The position numbers and the translations under genes were made by a program. The notes under the pieces were generated by a model. It was not told where the DNA came from. It did not search any database and saw nothing but the letters and a program-made list of their open reading frames with translations. A stretch of 34,785 nt of DNA from DASUEB01 sp036275295 (lineage in GTDB: Bacteria; Bacteroidota; Bacteroidia; Flavobacteriales_D; Luteibaculaceae), in contig DASUEB010000175.1 in assembly GCA_036275295.1 (NCBI GenBank), positions 1 to 34,785 on the forward strand. The letters run 5' to 3'. Below, piece after piece: positions 13,883 through 21,832 of this stretch; position 1 is the stretch's first letter, and each line of letters begins with the position of its first letter.

Positions 13883-14065
13883 ATGACAACTTTAATCGAA
13901 GCAATCTCAGACGCAAAAAAAGTAATGACAGCAAACAACTTACCTTTTGCTACAATTTGGAAAACTGGTAAATCTTACGGTTTTAATTTTGAAAAACAAG
14001 CCGTTGGATTTACTACAAAAGAATACGGAGTAAAAAGAACAGTAGTTGAAGTAATTAACAATTAA
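13883..14065 (+). CDS. Small hypothetical protein (60 aa)
   Basis: 60 residues, basic, no recognised domain (IEAISDAKKVMTANNLPFAT, later TTKEYGVKRTVVEVINN). First gene after the strongest promoter in the window, with an A-rich leader (AAAACAAAATACA) typical of Bacteroidota translation starts. Reading from an upstream TTG at 13814 would include the promoter and is rejected. The DNA is markedly AT-rich compared with the structural genes, so it was perhaps acquired separately. Confidence 0.7.
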   Translation: MTTLIEAISDAKKVMTANNLPFATIWKTGKSYGFNFEKQAVGFTTKEYGVKRTVVEVINN

Positions 14066-14069
14066 TATT

Positions 14070-14303
14070 ATGACACCCAAAGAAAAAGCAGAACAAATAG
14101 TGGATAGGCTTGAAACCCATCCACTATTATTTCAAATGCCAGACCATGACGATGCTAAAATTTACGCATCATTTGTAGCAGATGAAGTTTTAAAAATAAT
14201 TGACGATTACAATAAATCTGAGCTATGCCATGAAACGCTTTTGCAAGTAGCTAATGATAGATTTTATTGGACTGAGGTTAAAACTGAAATTGATAAATTA
14301 TGA
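14070..14303 (+). CDS. Small hypothetical protein (77 aa)
   Basis: 77 residues, acidic and largely alpha-helical (KEKAEQIVDRLETHP, VADEVLKIIDDYN). No family recognised. It follows the previous stop by 4 nt and overlaps the next gene by ATGA, in AT-rich DNA. Confidence 0.65.
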   Translation: MTPKEKAEQIVDRLETHPLLFQMPDHDDAKIYASFVADEVLKIIDDYNKSELCHETLLQVANDRFYWTEVKTEIDKL

Positions 14304-14515
14304 AAGAAACAGCAATAGATTGGCTAATTAAAAAGATTGATTTAGACAATCTAAACCCAACTCAAATTCAATGGCGCGAAGCCATAGATGAAGCTAAAAG
14401 AATGCAGAAAGCCCAAATAATAAAAGCAATGTTAGATGGTGCTTATTGCAATATGCGTATGACTAAAGAAATTGCAGAATTGTATTATTATGAAACATAC
14501 GAAAAAGGGCGGTAA
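14300..14515 (+). CDS. Small phage protein, ETAxxWL type (71 aa)
   Basis: 71 residues of a kind often met in Bacteroidota phages: N-terminal ETAIDWLIKKI, a helical AKRMQKAQIIKAMLDG and the end AELYYYETYEKG. Function unknown in all cases I know. Overlaps both neighbours (ATGA upstream, 26 nt downstream). Confidence 0.65.
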   Translation: MKETAIDWLIKKIDLDNLNPTQIQWREAIDEAKRMQKAQIIKAMLDGAYCNMRMTKEIAELYYYETYEKGR

Positions 14516-14651
14516 GCGTATTGGCTCTGGGCGTAAGAGAGCAAACTATCAAACCAAAACTATTGCTTTCCGTGTCCGTGTCGAATGGGTTGAAGTAATA
14601 AAGTCAATGGTAAAAGCTAAGGTTTCGGAGTTGTCGCAAAATAGCAGCTAA
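14490..14651 (+). CDS. Small basic protein, possible ribbon-helix-helix (53 aa)
   Basis: 53 residues. Basic N-terminus (KHTKKGGKRIGSGRKRANYQ) then TKTIAFRVRVEW, a beta-strand followed by two helices (VEVIKSMVKAKVSEL), the pattern of Arc/MetJ-type DNA-binding proteins. Starts 26 nt inside the previous gene. A role as an accessory-operon regulator is a guess from fold pattern. Confidence 0.6.
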   Translation: MKHTKKGGKRIGSGRKRANYQTKTIAFRVRVEWVEVIKSMVKAKVSELSQNSS

Positions 14652-14692
14652 CTAGCGGCTAACCGATAATCCACATCGCTTATACAACAAAA

Positions 14693-14971
14693 ATGGACAT
14701 CGAAATAGACCCCATACACTTGCCACCTCGAATAAAGAATTTTACTGAGGGGTGGACAACCAAGGACATTGAAGAAAAAGACAGCATCTTAATCATAACC
14801 AATAAGCTATTTACCCTCGACCTGAACACGGAAGAAAAGACCCTGTTTAACTACACGGGTGATATTTTCTTCTACCAAATTTGCAACGACACCTACTACG
14901 AATTTGTAGCAGGGTTTAAGCAAGGAAAAATGATCGACATCGAGCAGGTTCAACCATTTATTGAAGATTGA
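14693..14971 (+). CDS. Hypothetical acidic protein (92 aa)
   Basis: 92 residues, acidic, soluble, no recognised domain. Centre: DSILIITNKLFTLDLN, later FFYQICNDTYYEFVAGF. Starts at an ATG 41 nt after the preceding gene. Ends just before the DUF551-like gene. Probable early accessory function. Confidence 0.6.
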   Translation: MDIEIDPIHLPPRIKNFTEGWTTKDIEEKDSILIITNKLFTLDLNTEEKTLFNYTGDIFFYQICNDTYYEFVAGFKQGKMIDIEQVQPFIED

Positions 14972-14972
14972 A

Positions 14973-15215
14973 ATGGAACAAACAAACTGGATTGACGTAA
15001 ACGAAAAATTACCAGAGGTGCTTGAAACCGTATGGCTTACAAATGGTGAAAACTGGGCCGCATTGGGCTGCCTTGTTTATACAGGCGAAGGCTTTTTCTG
15101 GGCTGAAAGCAATGGAGTAATATACGTTGAAAACGGGCAAATCGTTTCGGAATGCGAAATAGACGACCTAGACGTGAAATACTGGCAGCCACTACCTAAA
15201 ATAAAACAACCATGA
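14973..15215 (+). CDS. DUF551-like protein
   Basis: 80 residues with the DUF551 frame: WIDVNEKLPE at the N-terminus, a variable middle with aromatic residues, and VKYWQPLP at the C-terminus. DUF551 proteins are frequent small phage proteins of unknown function. ATG 14973 is chosen over a TTG 12 nt earlier. Overlaps the next gene by ATGA. Confidence 0.8.
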   Translation: MEQTNWIDVNEKLPEVLETVWLTNGENWAALGCLVYTGEGFFWAESNGVIYVENGQIVSECEIDDLDVKYWQPLPKIKQP

Positions 15216-15502
15216 CAAAAGCAATCTATAAATACCCGCTGGAGGTCTTACAATCCCAGCAGGTAAATCTACCCGAAAGGGCTGAAATACTATCAATTCA
15301 AGCACAAGGCGAAGTTTTTTGTATATGGGCCTTAGTAGACCCGCAGGAAGCAAAAAAAGAAACGCGAATTATCGAAATTTACCCAACTGGATCGAGATTC
15401 GTTTACCAATCGCCAAACCAAAGAAAATACATATCAACCATTCAGATGTATGGCGGTCAATTGGTTTTCCACGCATTTGAACTTTTAACCAACCAACCAT
15501 GA
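15212..15502 (+). CDS. DUF7352-like phage protein
   Basis: 96 residues matching a common phage family: YKYPLEV, LPERAEILSIQAQGE, CIWALVDP, RIIEIYPTGSRF, YISTIQMYGGQLVFHAFE. Widespread in phages of many hosts, function unknown. Coupled by ATGA to both neighbours. Confidence 0.8.
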   Translation: MTKAIYKYPLEVLQSQQVNLPERAEILSIQAQGEVFCIWALVDPQEAKKETRIIEIYPTGSRFVYQSPNQRKYISTIQMYGGQLVFHAFELLTNQP

Positions 15503-15972
15503 TAAAAGCAAACGAAATACCTCCTTTTGTAAAGGAACTGATGTTAAAACGTCAAGAAGAACAAGGCAACCCAAGGGATTGGAGTGTGTTTGAGAGATCA
15601 CTTAAAATTAATAAAAAATCTGGTGGATTTGATTGGTATTTAACGCCTGAGCGTGATGTTTGGCATGAAGCCATTTGGCATGAAGCTATAGAGAAGGGCA
15701 ACTTCCAACCCCTTTATGATTTTCACGGCTACAATCCCGAAGCCGACCCAGTTGAAAAATCGCCCGACACACCAGCTCACTACCAAAACGGGAAAATCCA
15801 GCCGATTGACTTCATAGCCGACCAAGGACTGGATTTCCTGGAGGGGAACGTAGTGAAGTACATCTGCCGTTACAAACAAAAAGACGGTATCAAAGATTTG
15901 CTTAAGGCAAAAGACTACCTTCAAAGAATTATTGATAACTTTAACCAAAAATCACCCCAAAAAGATGTCTGA
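15499..15972 (+). CDS. DUF3310-containing protein
   Basis: 157 residues. The C-terminal 65 carry the DUF3310 (SaV-like) pattern: HYQNGKIQPIDFIADQ, FLEGNVVKYICRYKQKDG, LLKAKDYLQRII. This family is common in phages and sometimes labelled nucleotide kinase-like without proof. The N-terminal part (NPRDWSVFERSLKI, WYLTPERDVWHEAI) is a separate segment not usual in the minimal family, containing a short duplication VWHEAIWHEAIEKG. Confidence 0.8.
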   Translation: MIKANEIPPFVKELMLKRQEEQGNPRDWSVFERSLKINKKSGGFDWYLTPERDVWHEAIWHEAIEKGNFQPLYDFHGYNPEADPVEKSPDTPAHYQNGKIQPIDFIADQGLDFLEGNVVKYICRYKQKDGIKDLLKAKDYLQRIIDNFNQKSPQKDV

Positions 15973-16162
15973 TAATAAGTTTGCAAAAAACTTTTTTGTT
16001 GAATTTATTCAAGAGCAATTAAACGACCACCCATTGCCTGAAGTTTTTAAAGGCATGGTATCAATGGACATAGATAAAATGACCTTAAAAACCAACCTAA
16101 AAGTAAACGGTAAGGCATACGAATGCGAAACGGTCATGAGTGTTAAAGAAGTGAAGCCATGA
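15965..16162 (+). CDS. Small hypothetical protein (65 aa)
   Basis: 65 residues, mixed charge, no recognised domain (NFFVEFIQEQLNDHP, later LKTNLKVNGKAYECETVMSV). ATG at 15965 overlaps the DUF3310 gene by 8 nt. It ends by ATGA overlap with a possible 22-residue reading frame. Last firm gene before the packaging module. Confidence 0.6.
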   Translation: MSDNKFAKNFFVEFIQEQLNDHPLPEVFKGMVSMDIDKMTLKTNLKVNGKAYECETVMSVKEVKP

Positions 16163-16227
16163 GTTTAATAGCTAATTTTTGGGATTTCTTCTTACATTCA
16201 AAAAAGAAAAGGTATTCGACGCATTAA
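16159..16227 (+). CDS. Possible 22-residue peptide
   Basis: Starts by ATGA overlap with the previous gene and encodes a hydrophobic-then-basic peptide (SLIANFWDFFLHSKKKRYST). Coupling is the only support. It ends 11 nt before the terminase -7 element. Confidence 0.3.
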   Translation: MSLIANFWDFFLHSKKKRYSTH

Positions 16228-16237
16228 ATAAAACCCC

Positions 16238-16245
16238 TATATTTG
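16238..16245 (+). promoter_or_regulatory. Putative late promoter, -7 element only
   Basis: TATATTTG is a perfect -7 match. At the right distance upstream there is only TTCG (16215-16218), a poor -33. It ends 5 nt before the terminase small-subunit ATG at 16250, so the transcript would start at or within a base or two of the ATG. The weak -33 may mean that a phage factor is needed for late expression. Confidence 0.55.
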
Positions 16246-16249
16246 TACT

Positions 16250-16693
16250 ATGGCAAAGAATGCAAGAGGTCAAGACTTAAAGCGGCCAGTAGTAAGCGAA
16301 AAGCTAAAGGGTAACACCAACGCCGAGGTATGGGATGAAGAACGATCAATCGACCTTCTTAACAAAGCCATTGCCCTATCCGAATTAAAAGAAGATCAAT
16401 CCTACAAGTTTGACTTCATTGGGGAGGTAGCTAGGGAACTAGGCACCTATCATCACAACCTGACACAAACGATTCCGAACAGATTTCCTCATTTAAAACC
16501 CCTTGTAACACAGTTAATTGCAAACCTTGAGTCAAATTGTTACTTCAACACGAAAAAGGGTCACATCAGAGAGGCAACAGGAATCGTTAATTTAAAGTCC
16601 AACCACGGATGGACCGACAGGGTTCAGCAAGAGACAAAGCACACGGGGTCAATATCAATCGACAAGTGGTTGAATGATAATCAAAGTACCTGA
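16250..16693 (+). CDS. Putative terminase small subunit
   Basis: 147 residues, directly before TerL and overlapping it by 20 nt. The N-terminus is basic (KNARGQDLKRP), the middle alpha-helical (SIDLLNKAIALSE, VARELGTYHHNLTQTI), and the C-terminus (IVNLKSNHGWTDRVQQETKH) resembles the end of many Bacteroidota phage small terminases, where NLK-x-NHGW-x-D is frequent. It recognises packaging sites on phage DNA. Family assignment rests on this motif and position. Confidence 0.75.
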   Translation: MAKNARGQDLKRPVVSEKLKGNTNAEVWDEERSIDLLNKAIALSELKEDQSYKFDFIGEVARELGTYHHNLTQTIPNRFPHLKPLVTQLIANLESNCYFNTKKGHIREATGIVNLKSNHGWTDRVQQETKHTGSISIDKWLNDNQST

Positions 16694-17870
16694 CGTATAT
16701 CGACCCCTTTACACCACGCAAAAGCCTATCATCCTATTGACAGGTGGAAGGGGTAGCGCAAAGTCTTTCAACCTCAACTTGTGGCTTAAACGCCTTACCT
16801 ACGAAGCAGGTCATAAAGCGCTCTTGACTAGGTACACCATGACCAGCGCCGAAAAGTCGGTTATCCCTGAACTGATTCAAAAAATGGAGTTAGAAGGGGA
16901 TAGCCATAACTTCGAGATTAACGCCAAAGGAGTGGTAAATAAGTTCTCGGGAAGTTCAATCCTATTTTCGGGAATTAAGACCTCAAGCGGTAACCAAACG
17001 GCCAACCTGAAAAGTATAGAAGGACTGACCACTTTCGTAATGGACGAGGGGGAGGAATGGCAGAGCGAGACGGAGTTTGATACCATCCGTCTTTCCATCC
17101 GCAAGAAAGGTATCCAAAACCGCACTGTGATCGCGATGAACACAACCAACAAAGATCACTTTGTGTACGATAGGTTTATCAAAGACACCTGCAAACACGT
17201 AGACTTTGAAGGGGTGCCAATACAGATCAGCACACACCCCATGGTAGAGCACATCCACACTACCTACCTCAACAACTTACCGCACCTTTCCGACACGTTC
17301 ATTCAGGATGTTACCTACATCAAACAGACCAACAAAGACAAGTATAACCACATCATCCTAGGCCAGTGGAGGGACAAAGCCGAGGGGGTTATATTGACCA
17401 ACTGGGTGAAGTGGGATGAATTTCCTAAAGAACTACCGGTATTATTTGGCCTTGACTGGGGTTTTAAAGATCAGTTTACCCTGACCAAATACGCGTTCGA
17501 CGACACGAGTATTTACGCTGAAAACTTGGTCTACTTGTCAGGACTAGGCACGGATGACATCAAACGTATTGTTGCCACACACGTCAAAGACGAGATCATA
17601 ATCGCTGACAGCGCCAACGCGACTGGGATCTTTGACCTTAGAAGTTGGGGGTTTAATGTGTTTCCAGCCAACAAAAAAGTACCTATTGCGTACACCTTGC
17701 AGCAGCTTCAGGACTTCCAAATTCGCGTAATTAATTCCCCACACATGGAGTATGAGCTGAACAATTATGCATGGCTTGACAAGCGGGGAGAGTACCCGAT
17801 GGACGCCCACAACCACATTATTGACACGTTGAGGTACACGTATTTACATCACAAAAGAAATTTTTTCTAA
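16674..17870 (+). CDS. terL: Terminase large subunit (Terminase_3 type)
   Basis: 398 residues, the packaging motor. Walker A GGRGSAKS (24-31, K30), Walker B FVMDE (D124, catalytic E125), coupling motif NTTNKDH around 156-162. The nuclease domain has D261 in FGLDWGF, D312 in IIADS and D384 in HIIDTLRY, the three acidic residues of the RNase-H-like fold. Length is normal for PBSX/Terminase_3 proteins. Uses ATP to push DNA into the prohead and cuts the concatemer. Three nt separate it from the TTG before the portal gene. Confidence 0.95.
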   Translation: MIIKVPDVYRPLYTTQKPIILLTGGRGSAKSFNLNLWLKRLTYEAGHKALLTRYTMTSAEKSVIPELIQKMELEGDSHNFEINAKGVVNKFSGSSILFSGIKTSSGNQTANLKSIEGLTTFVMDEGEEWQSETEFDTIRLSIRKKGIQNRTVIAMNTTNKDHFVYDRFIKDTCKHVDFEGVPIQISTHPMVEHIHTTYLNNLPHLSDTFIQDVTYIKQTNKDKYNHIILGQWRDKAEGVILTNWVKWDEFPKELPVLFGLDWGFKDQFTLTKYAFDDTSIYAENLVYLSGLGTDDIKRIVATHVKDEIIIADSANATGIFDLRSWGFNVFPANKKVPIAYTLQQLQDFQIRVINSPHMEYELNNYAWLDKRGEYPMDAHNHIIDTLRYTYLHHKRNFF

Positions 17871-17881
17871 ATTTGTCGGAT

Positions 17882-19096
17882 ATGGGCTTAGTAGAATCCT
17901 TTTATCGCATCTTTAACAGGGTAAACAATCACTACTCTGTCTCGTTCGGCACCAATAAAACTTGGGATTACCAACGAATCCAAAAGGATGCCGCCGCCCA
18001 GTCTTTCTTAATGAACGACGCCTTGTACTCCGTCGTTGACAGAATCTCAACCGTTACATCCCAACTACCATGGAAAGCGATGTTAGGGGATGTTGAGGTA
18101 ACCAACAAAAGCGATGAGTACCTTAACTTAATGTGGGAGCCAGCAGCAGGGATGAGCCGAGAAAGTTGGTACTACCTTGCATCGCTATATTGGAGGGTAT
18201 TTGGCGAAGTGATTATCGTACCCGAAAAAAAATCTATTGGGTTTAACGATTTGGAGTTAAAATTACTACCGCCCTACTGGGTAACACCGCATTATTACGC
18301 TGACAATAACCCACTTTCAGGAATAAAAATCTATCAGGTCAGCGCCTATGGATTGTCAAAGCAGTACACCTCCGATGAGGTTATTCACGTAAAGAAGCAA
18401 GACCCATACTTAGAGGACTTATACAGCCAAATGGGTTTAAGTCCTTTGCAGTCAGCTCAGTATCTTATCCAGTCGAATAACAACCTTCAGGTAGCTGAAG
18501 CGAATATTTTTGAAAACCGAGGGGCGAACATCATTGTATCGGGATCCAGTGATTTGGGTTTAAACCCACAAGATAGAGTAAGACTGGATGAGGCGTTTAA
18601 AGCTAGGGTAGGCGGTGCGAGAAACTTCAACAAAGCCATCATTAGCAGCACGCCCATCACGGTCAACAAAATGGATATGTCGCCCAGCGATTTGAAATTA
18701 CTGGAGGCGTACACCATGCACCTTCGTAGGATCTGCACCATCTATTCCGTGCCAGCTGAAATCTTTAACGCCGAGAATGCAGGTCAGTATAACACTCGCA
18801 AAGAAGCCATGAAAGCATTCTACACCGAGTGTATTATCCCCAACGCCAATCTGTTATTCTCGCAGATCGACATGGGATTAAAAAAGTACTTCGCAAACAA
18901 AGACTACTACCAAGTAATTGACAAATCCAAGATAGACGCGCTAAACCCCGACAAAGAGGAGCAGGTAAAAAACTGGCTTACGATGTACGAGAAAGGGGCT
19001 ATATCACGGGAAAAGTTTTTGGAATTAACGCAAATGGAAGACAATGGAACGACCTATAATCAACAAGGAGCAGTTGGACAAGTCCAAGAAAGCTAA
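17882..19096 (+). CDS. Portal protein (HK97-like)
   Basis: 404 residues from ATG 17882 (an in-frame TTG lies 9 nt earlier). Pattern of the HK97-type portal family: SVVDRISTVTSQLPW, PYWVTPHYYADNN, VIHVKKQDP, GLSPLQSAQYLIQ, a central FENRGANIIVSGSSDLG and the C-terminal AEIFNAENAGQYNTRKEAMKA with a following FYTECIIPN. The twelve-subunit ring at the capsid vertex is where DNA enters and the neck docks. Gene order terL-portal-protease-capsid confirms the role. Confidence 0.93.
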   Translation: MGLVESFYRIFNRVNNHYSVSFGTNKTWDYQRIQKDAAAQSFLMNDALYSVVDRISTVTSQLPWKAMLGDVEVTNKSDEYLNLMWEPAAGMSRESWYYLASLYWRVFGEVIIVPEKKSIGFNDLELKLLPPYWVTPHYYADNNPLSGIKIYQVSAYGLSKQYTSDEVIHVKKQDPYLEDLYSQMGLSPLQSAQYLIQSNNNLQVAEANIFENRGANIIVSGSSDLGLNPQDRVRLDEAFKARVGGARNFNKAIISSTPITVNKMDMSPSDLKLLEAYTMHLRRICTIYSVPAEIFNAENAGQYNTRKEAMKAFYTECIIPNANLLFSQIDMGLKKYFANKDYYQVIDKSKIDALNPDKEEQVKNWLTMYEKGAISREKFLELTQMEDNGTTYNQQGAVGQVQES

Positions 19097-19136
19097 AGAC
19101 AAGGCATTAAAAACAGGCCAAATCGTAAAGAAATGA
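19044..19136 (+). CDS. 30-residue basic peptide between portal and protease
   Basis: Lysine-rich (PIINKEQLDKSKKAKDKALK, then TGQIVKK). It starts 53 nt inside the end of the portal gene and its stop overlaps the protease ATG as ATGA. I recall similar short lysine-rich reading frames at this place in other Bacteroidota phages, so it may be a true small head-assembly factor. Confidence 0.5.
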   Translation: MERPIINKEQLDKSKKAKDKALKTGQIVKK

Positions 19137-19894
19137 GGATCGAGATACCAAAATTCGACAGTCAGAAAGACCTTTTCCGTCACCTAATCGACAACAAAAA
19201 GGAACTGATCACCCAAAAGAAGTCCATGCCGATCACCTCGGACATTGTGGGGTTTTCACCCGCGCTTAAACGCGCTGCACTCAAAGCAGCAGACAATGGG
19301 GAATTGATCTTGGAGGTCATCGCCAACCTGTCGAACTGGTACGATTCGCATCAGGATGTTATGCTTCCAGGTAGCTGGGCCAATTCCATCGCGCAAAAGG
19401 GGAAGAACATCCCCATGATTCACGACCATATCCACTCCGTGACGTCGATCGTAGCGGAAACGCTGGACGTATATGCCGCGCCTGTCAATGTATCGCTTTT
19501 GGGTTATGAATCCGACGTTAAGAGTTCCGAGGCGTTAATATTCAAGATCAAACCCATCGAGAAACTAAACCCTACCGTGTACAATTTGTACAAAATGGGA
19601 TTGATTAAGCAGCACTCAATAGGCCTTCAGTACGTCAATATCGAGTTGGCGGTTAACGACCCCGACGAAGAAACGGAGTACAAAGCCTATCAAAAATATT
19701 ACCCTCAAATCATCAATAAATCGGATGTCGATAAAAATGGTTATTTTTGGGCAATTAAAGAAGCTAAGATTTTTGAGAACAGCGCCGTCCTGTTTGGAAG
19801 TAATTCCATGACACCCGTTCTCACGACCAACCAGCCGCCACAAGGCACTGAAGGGAATAAGCAAAATTTATTCACTTTATCTCTTAAACCATGA
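19133..19894 (+). CDS. Prohead protease (HK97/U35 family)
   Basis: 253 residues. The serine protease pattern of U35/S78 prohead proteases is visible: LSNWYDSHQDVMLPGSW, catalytic histidine region IPMIHDHI (H97-H99), and the serine motif KQHSIGLQY (S162). Strand pattern ALIFKIKPIEKL between them. The enzyme trims the capsid protein's N-terminal scaffold arm during prohead maturation. The C-terminal 40 residues (TTNQPPQGTEGNKQN) are disordered. It overlaps the capsid gene by ATGA. Confidence 0.9.
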   Translation: MRIEIPKFDSQKDLFRHLIDNKKELITQKKSMPITSDIVGFSPALKRAALKAADNGELILEVIANLSNWYDSHQDVMLPGSWANSIAQKGKNIPMIHDHIHSVTSIVAETLDVYAAPVNVSLLGYESDVKSSEALIFKIKPIEKLNPTVYNLYKMGLIKQHSIGLQYVNIELAVNDPDEETEYKAYQKYYPQIINKSDVDKNGYFWAIKEAKIFENSAVLFGSNSMTPVLTTNQPPQGTEGNKQNLFTLSLKP

Positions 19895-21189
19895 AGAAAT
19901 TCAATGAGTGGTTGGCGGCTAAAAGCATTACCCCCGACCAGTTTGCCGAGTTTGACGTAAACAAGCAGGCCGAGTTGTACAACGAGTACAACGACCAATT
20001 CCGAGTAAAGATCGAGGAATTGTCAAAAACCGAATCAGCCAACAAAGAGGCGATCATCGACCTTCAAAAGCAGTTGGCCAGCGTTCGTGACGAGCAATTT
20101 GAAAGCCTGAAAGCAGCTTTGAAAGAGCAAGGCGTGGAACTGAAAAAGCTACGTGATGGCGAATCTTCAAGCGTAAATTCAAAGTCTTTCACTGATCAAC
20201 TGAAAGAAAAGCTACTAGCCAACAAAGAAAAGCTAGAGGCTCTTTCACGCGGTGATAAAGGCAACTTCGCTATTGAAGTAAAGGCCCCCGCCAACATGGC
20301 CTTGGGAACCAACGTGACTGGTCAGGTACCACAAGCGGAAAGAATCCCTGGATTGAACATCGTGGCATCTCGTCAAGTTCGCTTCCTTGACTTGTTGACC
20401 GCTGGTACCATCGCCGGATCGAACGTGATCGAGTGGGTGTATCAAGCCAACAAAGACGGAGCGGCCAACGTGACTGGTGAAGGTTTGATCAAAAATCAAA
20501 TCGACTTTGACCTAGTGGTGGGTTCTCAAAAAGTTGAGAAAATCACCGCTTACATCAAAGTGACTACCGAGATGTTGAACGACATCAGCTGGATGCAAAG
20601 CGAGATCAACAACGAACTTACCCGTGAGTTGTTGAAGAAAGCCGAGCAACAAGCCTATGCTGGTACTGGTGTATCACCACAACTAAATGGTGTTCGCACC
20701 GTTGCTGTGGCGTTTACTGGTGGATCAGCAGCTTTGAGCGTAGACAACGCCAACGAGTTTGACGTGTTACACGCCGCCGCCCTTCAGATTGAAGAAGCAG
20801 ACCAGCCATCACCAAACTTCGCGTTTGTTCACCCGTCAATTTACTACAAGATCATGCACTTGAAAGTAAGTGCAACTGACCGTCGTTACGTTGAGTACAA
20901 CGAGATGATCTCTGTGGTTGACGGCATGATGTACATCGGCGGAATGATGGTTGTTAAGTCAACCCTAGTTGCCCCCGGTGATTTCTTGGTGGGTTACTCG
21001 CCTTACGCGAACTTCTACACCAAAGAAGCCATGTCGATCACCGTTGGTTTGGACAGCGACGACTTCACCAAAAACTTCCGCACGGTACTAGCCGAGTGGA
21101 GAGGTGTGGTGTTCGTGAAAAACAACGACCGCACGGCGTTTGTAAAAGGCGACTTTACAACCGCTAAAGCAGCACTTGAAACACCATGA
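19891..21189 (+). CDS. Major capsid protein (HK97 fold) with scaffold arm
   Basis: 432 residues. Residues 1-110 are charged coiled coil (NKEAIIDLQKQLASVRDEQF) and act as a built-in scaffold (delta domain). The HK97 capsid proper starts around residue 120 (PANMALGTNVTGQ) with RFLDLLTAGTIAGS, ITAYIKVTTEMLNDISWM (the long spine helix follows, INNELTRELLKKAEQQAYAG), and the C-terminal PYANFYTKEAMSITVGLDSD, FVKGDF. The protease next door should cut between these parts. Usual length for a fused-arm capsid. Confidence 0.95.
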   Translation: MKKFNEWLAAKSITPDQFAEFDVNKQAELYNEYNDQFRVKIEELSKTESANKEAIIDLQKQLASVRDEQFESLKAALKEQGVELKKLRDGESSSVNSKSFTDQLKEKLLANKEKLEALSRGDKGNFAIEVKAPANMALGTNVTGQVPQAERIPGLNIVASRQVRFLDLLTAGTIAGSNVIEWVYQANKDGAANVTGEGLIKNQIDFDLVVGSQKVEKITAYIKVTTEMLNDISWMQSEINNELTRELLKKAEQQAYAGTGVSPQLNGVRTVAVAFTGGSAALSVDNANEFDVLHAAALQIEEADQPSPNFAFVHPSIYYKIMHLKVSATDRRYVEYNEMISVVDGMMYIGGMMVVKSTLVAPGDFLVGYSPYANFYTKEAMSITVGLDSDDFTKNFRTVLAEWRGVVFVKNNDRTAFVKGDFTTAKAALETP

Positions 21190-21350
21190 TCATAATTGGT
21201 AAGCTGCAAACCGAGGGCAAAAAACAGCACTTGGAACCGGGTAAAGAGTATGAGGTAAGCGAAGTCATTGGTGAGTTATTACTCGCCAATGGCCAAGCCA
21301 CCCTACCCGGAGCAGAGGAACAACCGAAGAAAAAGCCAGTTAAAAAATGA
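21186..21350 (+). CDS. Small head protein (54 aa)
   Basis: 54 residues: beta-rich N-terminus (MIIIGKLQTEGKKQHLEPGK, EYEVSEVIGELLLANGQA) and basic tail (EEQPKKKPVKK). Overlaps the capsid stop and the connector start by 4 nt each (ATGA). Small proteins like this at the same place in other phages belong to neck or decoration assembly. No firm family. Confidence 0.65.
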   Translation: MIIIGKLQTEGKKQHLEPGKEYEVSEVIGELLLANGQATLPGAEEQPKKKPVKK

Positions 21351-21832
21351 TACAGACCACTGACTTCGTTGGCAAGTACGCCATAGCGCAAAACAGGTAC
21401 ACGGAAGCTGAACTGGAAGCCTATTTGACTACTCAAAATGTGATGGTCAAAAAGATCCTGGGAAATGACCTTGGTACTTTGTTTCTTGCCGACTTGTCAG
21501 GCGGTGTGCCTCAAACGCCGATCTATATCAACATTTTCAACCCTTTTACATACGTGTATCGGGATTGCTTTGTGGAATGTGTAGGGTTAAAAGAGATACT
21601 TGTTCAGTATTTCTACCACTTGTACACGTCGGAACAACCTATTGTAAACCAAATATCCGGCAACGGTAAGTTGGAGCAAGAGGCAACGACGTTCGACATG
21701 ATGAAACCCTATGTGATCTACAATCGTATGGTGGCTGAAATCGAGTATTTGAGGGTGTATCTTGAACAAAACATGGCGACATACTCAACATTCAAACGTC
21801 AATTTGAATTTAACTACGTGTCAGCGATATGA
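21347..21832 (+). CDS. Head-tail connector/adaptor (gp6-like)
   Basis: 161 residues, mainly helical. N-terminal section DFVGKYAIAQNRYTEAELEA and VKKILGNDLGTLFLADL, a pattern seen in Bacteroidota phage adaptor proteins (DUF6712-like), then a helical hairpin (VGLKEILVQYFYHLYT). It probably binds under the portal ring. ATGA couplings on both sides. Confidence 0.75.
   Translation: MIQTTDFVGKYAIAQNRYTEAELEAYLTTQNVMVKKILGNDLGTLFLADLSGGVPQTPIYINIFNPFTYVYRDCFVECVGLKEILVQYFYHLYTSEQPIVNQISGNGKLEQEATTFDMMKPYVIYNRMVAEIEYLRVYLEQNMATYSTFKRQFEFNYVSAI

Noticed and set aside
14667..14675. TAATCCACA resembling a DnaA box
   Set aside because: A single site with one mismatch and no neighbours is expected by chance. 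The repeat-rich region at 8 kb is a better origin.
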